A stretch of 64,000 bases of DNA. Origin: Aquatica leii. Its lineage: Eukaryota > Arthropoda > Insecta > Coleoptera > Lampyridae. Below, one piece after another: positions 56,561 through 64,000 of the stretch (position 1 is the first letter of the stretch; each line of letters opens with the position of its first letter). The stretch is from the NCBI GenBank assembly GCA_035610365.1, contig CM069437.1:58676093-58740092 (forward strand). Direction: 5' to 3'. A program made the translations under genes and the position numbers. The notes below the pieces were generated by a model, which had not been told where the DNA came from, did no database searches, and saw only the letters and a list, made by a program, of their open reading frames with translations.

Positions 56561-58190
56561 GTTTGGTGACTTCTTGCATATTCTTTACGCAGCGTAGATC
56601 TCCATGTGTTGCTTAATCTATATCCATCCTCACGGTTGAAGTTGTTAGGATTTTTCATTATTTCCAGTGATTCCAGTATTATTCGTTGGTGATAGTGTCT
56701 GCTTCGTGCTAATACCTTTACGTTCCCGTAATCAATCCGGTGATCTCCATTCTCATGTAGATGTTCCGCTACTGCAAATTTGTCCGTGCGTCTGAGTTGA
56801 GCGTCTCGTTGATGTTCTTTAACCCTGCACTAAATGCTCCTCCCTGTTTGGCTGATGTAACTCCTGCCGCACATACACTCTAATTTGTATATACCTTTGG
56901 TGTGTAGTCTTGGAAGTTGATCTTTATTAGGTGGTATGAGCTGATCTATTTTCTTCACTGTGTTATAACGTGTAGTGATGTTCTTTTTTCCTAGAACCCT
57001 CTGTACTCTGTCAGTGACTCTGGCAACGTAGGATAAGTAAGCATATGTTTCTGACGGTGTTTCCGCAGCAACCTCAGCTTGCTTCTCCTTCTTCCTTTGT
57101 GGTCTTATTAATTTTTTGTTGTAGCCATTTTTTATAAGAGCGTCCTTTATGTGTTTGATTTCCTCCGGGTTGTGTTCTTCATCACTAATTTTCTCCGCTC
57201 TTCTTAGAAGTGTGTTGATGAGGGATCTTTTCTGTTGTGGATGGTGATCAGAAGATGCGTGTAGATACCAGTCTGTATGTGTTTCCTTGCGATATACGCT
57301 ATGACTTAGCCTGTTGTTGTTCGTGCGTGTTACCAGAACGTCTAGAAAGAGCAGCGTTTTGTTTTTTTTTATCTCCATGGTGAATTTGATACTGTTGTGG
57401 TGTCCGTTAATATGTTGAAGAAAACTTTGTAATTCTTCCCGTCTATGAGGCCATACAACAAAAGTGTCGTCCACGTATCTGTACCAGCATTTCAGTTACC
57501 GGTCGCTTGAGTTGACAGCTTTTTGTTCGAAAGCTTCCATAAAGATGTTGGCCATTACTGGTGACAGTGGTGATCCCATACTTGCGCCGTTCTTTTGTTC
57601 ATAGAACTCACCATTCCACAGGAAGTAGGTTGACGTCTGGCCAAGTTGATCAAATTTTCTTGTAAACCTCGTGGCACTAGTTGTCTAGTGATTCTACGTC
57701 GAAACTAACTAGTATGTCACTGGTAGTTACCTCAAGTCCTTGGAGAATCTCGACGAACTGTTCGGAATTCTTAACGTAGCTGGTTGTCTGTCCGATGTGC
57801 TGCTGTAGTCTTCTAGCTAAGTATTTTGCTAACTCGTAAATTGATGATCCACAGTTACTGACGATCGGTCTTAGAAGGTTTCCGGTTTTATGAATTTTCG
57901 GTAACCCATACAGTCTTGGAGGTTAGCTCTCTGATGGTAACAGCCTTTTCTATTTTTCTGTTGGTATAGATAAGTCTTTGATCGCCTTTCTTATGCGTCG
58001 TTCAATTTTTGCAGTAGGATCCTTGTTTAGTTTTATGTAATGGTCTAGGTCTAGTAGAGTATCTATTTTCCTGATGTAGATGTTCTTATCCATTATTACT
58101 GTCGCGTTGCCTTTGTCCGCTCGTAGAATGATTACTTTCTCATTCTTACGTAAGTCAAGTAAAGCTCTTTTCTCATTCTTGAATAATGAA
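56561..58190 (-). pseudogene. PLE-1, reverse transcriptase and GIY-YIG endonuclease (first unit)
   Basis: Runs from about 58187 (LDLRKNEKVIILRADKGNAT) through PPRLYGLPKIHKTGNLLRPI and TTSDILVSFDVESL. A decayed palm follows; 57474 opens MDDTFVVWPHRREELQSFLQ, with the DD of the palm. LLFLDVLVTRTNN and the SVYRKETHTDWYLH thumb come next. The linker leads to KGIYKLECMCGRSYISQTGR, a GIY-YIG module in which YIG is YIS. Frameshifts and stops occur around 57650-57480 and after 56830. Confidence 0.88.
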
Positions 58191-58194
58191 TAAT

Positions 58195-58680
58195 TTATAA
58201 CAATAGGAAATCATACAATAGAAAGTGTGCAAACATTTAAATACTTAGGCACCATAATATACAACAGAAAAAATAAAGATAATGAGAAAACGAAACAAAA
58301 AATACAAGAAGGATACAGAAGCTACTACGCAAATAAAAAATACATTAACAGTAAATTCTTAAATATAAATGATAAAATCCAGATTTATAAGACCTTGAAA
58401 AGACCAGTAATAGTATATGCGTCAGAGACATGGACAATGACAAAAAAAGAAGAGGAGGAATTAAAAATCTTTGAAAGAAAAATAATAAGGCAAATCATAG
58501 AACCAATGTACACGGAAGAGAACGAATATAGACCAAAAATGAATTTTGAAACAAGACTCCAAATGAAAGGATAGGACATCGTTAACTATATAAAATCACA
58601 ACAAATAAAATGGGTAGGCCACGTAATGAGACAAAAAAAAAACTAAGACAGTAAGAATATAACCAAAAAATTCAAATTAG
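58195..58680 (+). pseudogene. RTE-like LINE, C-terminal reverse transcriptase end
   Basis: Reads ESVQTFKYLGTIIYNRKNKD, then YYANKKYINSKFLNINDK, YKTLKRPVIVYASETWTM and FERKIIRQI; after the stop at 58572 comes KWVGHVMR. This is the conserved thumb/C-terminus of RTE/Jockey-type LINEs. With 54736-55545 it flanks PLE-1, but the reverse transcriptase core is absent, so the LINE lost its centre before or during PLE-1 insertion. Confidence 0.75.
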
Positions 58681-60299
58681 ACCAATAATAAACATTGACA
58701 ATACCAGAAGATCAAATCGTTCATCCACAAAAACTAAAAAATCAATGTATTACTTATTTTTGAATGATTTGAATGTTACAAATTATTTAGTATAAAATTT
58801 ATCCTCGGTACACCCACTTTTCGTTGTTGGAGTAAGGCTAGAATGTCAAATTGTCAGAAACGATTTTATTGTTCCGGTAAGCGTTGAAGAACGCAGACAT
58901 CCTCTAGCGTTGTGTACGCCCAACAAGGCTTTCATTGTTAAGTATTTCACACACCTCCATGTAAATTGCAATCGAATATTATGGCGATATAAGTAAAAAT
59001 CTTTATTTGAGGTGAGCATTTATTTCTTGTATTGTGGTTTAAATTCATTCTTCCATAATTGTCGGTAGCGGGTTGCCATACCTCTACCTGCGTTTTTCAC
59101 TTTGAAAGTGTAACATAAAGTGAATCTATGGCAGTTGTTGTATTTTGTGGGTGGAAGGTATTACCTATATACGTAAACGTTATATTAGTATGTACTGATG
59201 CTGCCCAATATATGTATTTGTAAAGCAATACAAAGACTATAAATATTGTTTCTAAAAATGATACATATTATCTGTTTAGGACATGGCTTACAGTAAGTTG
59301 CAGAAATAATTCGGTTTACTTATATTAACTTAAACAACTTGATATCAAGAGTATTTCAGAAAGCGCCAAAACGTTTACAACTTTTTTGATAGACTATACT
59401 ACGTTTAACTTGCATATGTGTTTTGCAAATGCAGGTTTTTCAATGGTGCGTAAGTAATACTGTTCTTCTACCTGCTCGGACCAACGAAGTACAGGTCAGC
59501 ATTAACATTTTAAAGTCTACGTTATTTTAAATTGTGTTATTTGAGGCGTTTTAATAAAACATGTCAAAATCGGTTGAATTGTATAAATAAGTACTTTTTG
59601 TATTCTATATTAAGTAAGTTAGTCAATTTTTATTCAAAGAATAAACTCTTAATGCGTCCTCTTCCCAGTACCACGGTTAACTGCGTGTATTTGTTTATTT
59701 TGTTGGAATATTCAAGTTTAACAAAGTATATTATAATTTGGTCGTATCTGTAGATAGATTAAACGTAAAATTTCCGCATTAGTTAAAAAAACTGTTTCTT
59801 TAAATTTATAACTGAAGAAGTTATTAATTGTACCTGTAAATTACTATAAAAATGGTATACTTTGTAAGTTGATTGTAAACCTGCGTAATTTAAACTAGTT
59901 GTTGGAGTTCATCAGCAGTGGAAGATACACTCCTATGATACATTCTGCATTGACAAACCTTATAGCATATATTCATACACAAAAGACTTTCCATACACAA
60001 AATGTTACAGTTATCTTTAATACGTAGTAACTTTAAACTACGAGATGGCATCGCCATCACATTTTGTTTACTCATTATAGTGCAATAGTTTTTTAGTGTT
60101 TATCTCTTAGCAAGAGCATAAAAACATTTAAGTTTTTTTGTATGGCGACATTTCGTGCATCGAAGTGTGTACTTCTTCAGGCAATCGTAATTGCTAGTGT
60201 GTCCGATCTATAAACTAATATTATAATATGGTTTGTACATTTTGTATAGATAGTAAGAAATGTCTTACTTAGTTCTTTTCTGCATTATTATAAAAACGC
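58681..60299. other. Stretch without recognised genes
   Basis: AT-rich. Near 60155-60190 the minus strand reads CTGAAGA..GAAATGTC, a loose hammerhead-like pattern at the outer end of PLE-2, with no clear stem II. Confidence 0.4.
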
Positions 60300-61573
60300 T
60301 TTTCAACATAAAAAAGTCAAAAATAATATTTTAATATTCTTAAAGTCTTCTCCACAGCTTTATGTATTTTTTAATATTTTATTTTAAGAAATTAAGACAT
60401 GTTCCGCAAATAGAATTAGTATCGTTAGTAAACTAAAATTAAAACATTGGAGTATAAATAAAGAATACTAACCAAATAAAATTGTTAACAAATTATAAAT
60501 TAATATGTCAATAAAACTATAATTTTGAACTGAGAACAATTGAGGGATTTAAATTTAACATTTTATTTAGACAATTTATGGAAACAGCGTTAGAAATTCT
60601 ATTAATTTCAAGAGTCTCTAATGAGTTAAGTAGAGATCCTTTATTACAAACACGTATAATTCTGATATTCAAATCTGAAGAAAATCTCCTAAACATAAAA
60701 TATGGTTGGCAAAAGCAGAGTTAGTGTTATAAATATTTGTATTTAAATGTCTATTTATTAAACATAAATGTTCATTTAGTCTAGTTTTGAATTTTCTACC
60801 TGTTTGACCAATATATGAAGAATTGCAAAAAAAACAAGTAAGTTTATACACTCCAGATTTATGTAAAATTAGTATTTGATCTTTATTATTAACTAAAAAT
60901 AATTTAAGTGTGTTATGTGTCGAAAATGAAATGTTGATATTATGTTTTTTAAAGTTCTTGCAAAAATTAAAAACAGTGATCAAAGTATGGAAGAGGTCTA
61001 AAAACCATTTCATTATTAGTAGGAAAATTGATCAAATTTTTGAATAAATGTTTTTTACGAACTCTGTAAAAAATACTATTAATTAATTGCATATGATAAC
61101 CATTATTTAAACCAATTTGATTTATAATTTTGTGTTCTTTAGCAACATTAGAAGCAGACAAAGGTATAGAAAATAGTCTATGAAAGTACGAACGATAAGC
61201 AGCAGTTTTATAAGAAAAAGGATGGCACGAATTAAAAGGAATTACGCAATCTGTATGAGAAGGTTTGCGAAAAATATCAAAACTAAATTTATTGTTAAAC
61301 CGTGAAATTTTAAATCTATATAAGACAAAGAGTTGTTTGATTCAATAGCTAAAGTAAATTTTATTTTTGGATGGATAGAATTAATAAAATTACTAAAATT
61401 ATTTAATTCGTCAATGGTACCGTTAAAAAGAACTAAGCAGTCATCAACGTATCTATACCAAAAAGAATTTGTGTTTAATATAGAAGAGTTTGAAAAAATT
61501 GTATTTTCTAAATTGTTCATAAAAATTTCAGCTGCTAAAGGTGAAATATTTGATCCCTTCGCTAAGCCTAACA
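60300..61573 (-). pseudogene. PLE-2 Penelope-like element, left (inverted) copy
   Basis: Minus-strand order: 61574-61242 reverse transcriptase palm (GLAKGSNISPLAAEIFM, WYRYVDDCLVLF with YVDD at residues 42-45), decayed linker, then 61013-60669 endonuclease (KSGVYKLTCFFCNSSYIGQT, KFKTRLNEH), then the 3' terminus to about 60300. Its hammerhead-like core near 60396-60424 is mutated (CTAACGA..GGAAC). It is 5'-truncated at 61574, where the opposite copy begins. Confidence 0.85.
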
Positions 61574-62480
61574 CAAATTATAAATCAAATTGGTTTAAAT
61601 AATGGTTATCTTATTCAATTAATCAATAGTATTTTTCACAGAGTTCGTAAAAAACATTTATTCAAAAATTTAATCAATTTTCTTACTAATAATGAAATGG
61701 TTTTTATATCCTTTCCATACTTTAGTCACTGTTTTCAATTTTTGCAAAAACTTTTTAAAAAACATAATATCAACATTTCATTTTTGACACATAACACACT
61801 TAAATTATTTTTAGTTAATAATCAAGATCAAATACCAATTTTACATAAATCTGGAGTGTATAAACTTACTTGTTCTTTTTGTAATTCTTCATATATTGGT
61901 CAAACAGGTAGAAAATTCAAAACTAGACTAAATGAACATTTATATTTAATAAATAGGTATTTAAATATAAATATTTATAACACTAACTCTGCTTTTGCCA
62001 ACCATATTTCATGTTCAGGACATTCAGTTTCTTCAGATTTGAATATCAGAATTTTACATCTTTGTAATAAAGGATCTCTTCTTAACTCATTAGAGACTTT
62101 TGACATTAATAGAATTTCTAACGATGTTTCTATAAATTGTCTAAATGAAATGTTAAATTTAAATCTCTCAATTTTTCTTACTTAGTTCAAAATTATAGTT
62201 TTATTCTTTTTATTTTTCTATTCTTTTGATATTTTTCTATTTTCTTTATTTAAAATAATTTTTTAAATATAGTAGACTGTATTAAATTGTTAAATACGTT
62301 TAATCGACATATTAATTTATAATTTGTTAACAATTTTATTTGGTTAGTATTCTTTATTTATATTCCAATGTTTTAATTTTAGTTTTTAGTTATACTGACG
62401 ATGCTAATTCTTATTAGCGAAACATGTCTTAATTTCTTAAAATAAAGTATTAAAGAATACATAAAACTGTGGAAAAGACA
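61573..62480 (+). pseudogene. PLE-2, right copy: GIY-YIG endonuclease and 3' terminus
   Basis: An open frame (61541-62185, 214 residues) encodes only the linker and endonuclease: KSGVYKLTCSFCNSSYIGQT, KFKTRLNEHLYL, then NTNSAFANHISCSGH, with all visible GIY-YIG landmarks. The 3' terminus holds an intact hammerhead-like core at 62395-62423 (CTGACGA, T, GCTAA, loop, TTAGC, GAAAC). This copy is the mirror image of 61125-60300 and starts downstream of the reverse transcriptase. Confidence 0.85.
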
Positions 62481-62851
62481 TTAAAAATATTAAAATATTA
62501 TTTTAAACAAAACTCCACTTTGAGCAATGAACTACTATACCAATATTAATTAAAAAAAGCGGTCTTCATTAACTGGAAGTTCTTATCAAAATATTTTCGA
62601 AGAATAAAATAATTTACATGTATAACAGAATTAACGTGATTATGATAAAATTATAAAAAAATAGAAATGCTTAATATACCAAAAAAATAGTTTTGTCTAT
62701 TAAGCCTTAAAAATGTTTATTATACCTTAATTTGCACAAATTTTATAATCTTTAAATGTATACTAATTACAAGATCAAACCAGAATAAGTTAGTTACAAA
62801 AAAACAGTACATAGAACAACGTTTTCGATAAACTTTCTGAAGTATTAAAAA
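62481..62851 (+). other. 5' flank of second transporter copy
   Basis: The last ~90 bases resemble the flank upstream of the Tret1-like gene at 16316 (TTAGTTACAAAAAAACAGTxCAT and ACAACGTTTTCGAT). No independent feature. Confidence 0.5.
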
Positions 62852-64000
62852 ATAAAAACCAAGAATTCCGAATTATCAGCAAAATGTTGGCAGTTTCTAG
62901 CAACGAGTAGTATAACTATAAATTGTACCAAAATCACTAAAAAATATTTTGTAGTTTGTCTTGGGCCAATATCTTGTGGCATAAACCTTGGATGGACGTC
63001 ACCAGGGCTTCCGCAATTAATAAATAATAACTTTACGCTACCTGTTACTATAACAGTTTCTAAAGGTTCGTGGGTAGGATCAATGTTAACACTTGGAGTA
63101 GTAATAGCATCAGTACCAGTTGGGTATTTGGGTGATCGTTTTGGTCCAAAGAAGTGTATCGTATATTTTATTTTACCTACTATAATATTTACAATTACGG
63201 TGGTATTTGCCCAAGATTTTTATTTATTGTGTGCGGGAAGGTTTATTGCAGGTTTAGCTGTTGGAGGCTTATATGTTTTAGCGCCAGTGTATTCAGTAGA
63301 AATTGCTGATGTGTCAAATAGAGCTAATTTAATATCAAGTTTTGAATTTCAATTGTTTGCTGGAATTCTGCTAGTTTCAGTGTGTGGTGCGTACATTCAT
63401 TATATAACGCTAACTGTATTTTTTTCCGTTTATACCGCTCTTGTTCGTATTGCGTTGTTGTTTTTTCCTGAAAGTCCTATGTATTTGTTAAAATTAAATC
63501 AACAAGAGAAAGCAATAAACGCATTAAAATTTTACAGAAGCGATGAGTTCGATGTTCAGCAGACTATATATGCTATGCAAAACAGCCTACTTGTACAATC
63601 TAAAACTAAGATTAATATTAAAAAAACGCTTTTTTCAAAACCGGTTATTCGTGGTCTTCTAGCTTGCTGTGGCTTAACTGCATTTCAAGAACTGACCGGA
63701 ATAGACTGCATTGTATTTTACAGCGTTCAAATTTTGCAAGCGGCTGACACTAACATGAACGCATATACCTTAGCTATTATTTTATCTGTAGTTCAATTTT
63801 TATCTAGTTTTACAATTGTTTTTCTTATCGAGAAAGCTCCAAAACGTGTTTTGATGAGTTGTTCAGCCGCAATATGTGGATTTTCATTATTCATCTTAGG
63901 ATTGTATTTTCAGTTTAAACCGTACAATTACATTTTTGGTATGCAATATATGCCTGTAATATGTTTGTCTGCATTTTTAATTGGATTTAATTTTGGGCTT
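62852..64000 (+). pseudogene. Tret1-like: Second Tret1-like transporter copy, start codon lost, cut by right edge
   Basis: Exon 1 (62852-62906) aligns codon by codon with exon 1 of the 14.9-16.3 kb gene, but its first codon is ATA instead of ATG. An intron follows (62907-62954, 48 bp, GTAGTA..TTGTAG) and then exon 2 from 62955, open for 348 codons to the window edge. It keeps GINLGWTSP, GYLGDRFGPKK, GRFIAGLAVGG, FPESPMYLL, FQELTGIDCIVFY; AEIAD has become VEIAD and QQLTG has become QELTG. The long intact frame speaks for recent loss of the start, or for use of another first exon. The next in-frame Met lies beyond TM1. Opposite in direction to the first copy. Confidence 0.85.

Noticed and set aside
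60150-60190. Fourth hammerhead motif
   Set aside because: CTGAAGA and GAAA are present on the minus strand but no stem II pairs between them.

Overview
The window looks like AT-rich, transposon-dominated nuclear DNA of an insect; the order cannot be fixed from sequence alone. Evidence: intron-containing genes with GT..AG sites, a Tret1-type sugar/trehalose transporter family, and element families common in arthropods (Penelope-like, hAT, pogo, mariner, Ty3/gypsy, RNase H-bearing LINEs). No rRNA, tRNA gene, CRISPR or bacterial gene was seen.

Layout. 1-1.4 kb: decayed CGGBP1-like hAT transposase (-). 4.1-4.5 kb: a MITE with perfect 26-bp inverted ends. 5.0-6.4 kb: internally deleted gypsy gag/integrase relic. 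6.8-8.1 and 13.3-14.9 kb: two copies of a 1.3-1.6 kb block with twin hairpins and a small spliced-looking exon; between them lie a pogo-type MITE, a Cys-rich ORF, a THAP-domain relic and a TIR-bounded Penelope fragment. 14.9-16.3 kb: the only intact host-like gene, a two-exon Tret1-like transporter (-). 17.0-18.7 kb: pogo-type transposase relic and a Penelope (PLE-1) end. 19.08-24.53 kb: a complete 5.45-kb DNA transposon with perfect 8-bp target duplications, short TIRs, G-rich subterminal arrays and a broken ~1,100-residue transposase-like protein of a lineage I cannot name; this is the main discovery candidate. 26.6-29.6 kb: a gypsy element with long LTRs and a SAP-domain Gag (-), inserted into an older dispersed repeat. 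31-32 kb: further copies of that repeat and a Penelope terminus. 33 kb: mariner relic. 35.7-41.7 kb: PLE-3 termini and endonuclease around a second gypsy Gag relic. 42.75-51.18 kb: a zf-TTF hAT element split by a 4.7-kb LINE (-). 54.7-58.7 kb: an RTE-like LINE interrupted by a permuted PLE-1 tandem. 60.3-62.5 kb: a head-to-head inverted PLE-2 pair. 62.85-64 kb: a second Tret1-like copy (+) whose ATG is ATA, running off the right edge.

How it fits together. The two transporter copies face opposite ways, 47 kb apart, and share exon structure and 5' flank, so they are paralogues separated and disrupted by waves of mobile elements. Nested insertions give relative ages: MITE before the 5.45-kb transposon, dispersed repeat before the gypsy element, hAT before the LINE, RTE before PLE-1. 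Three Penelope families each carry hammerhead-ribozyme-like cores in their terminal repeats. Nothing here forms an operon. All identities come from reading translations and motifs by eye; no database search was run.
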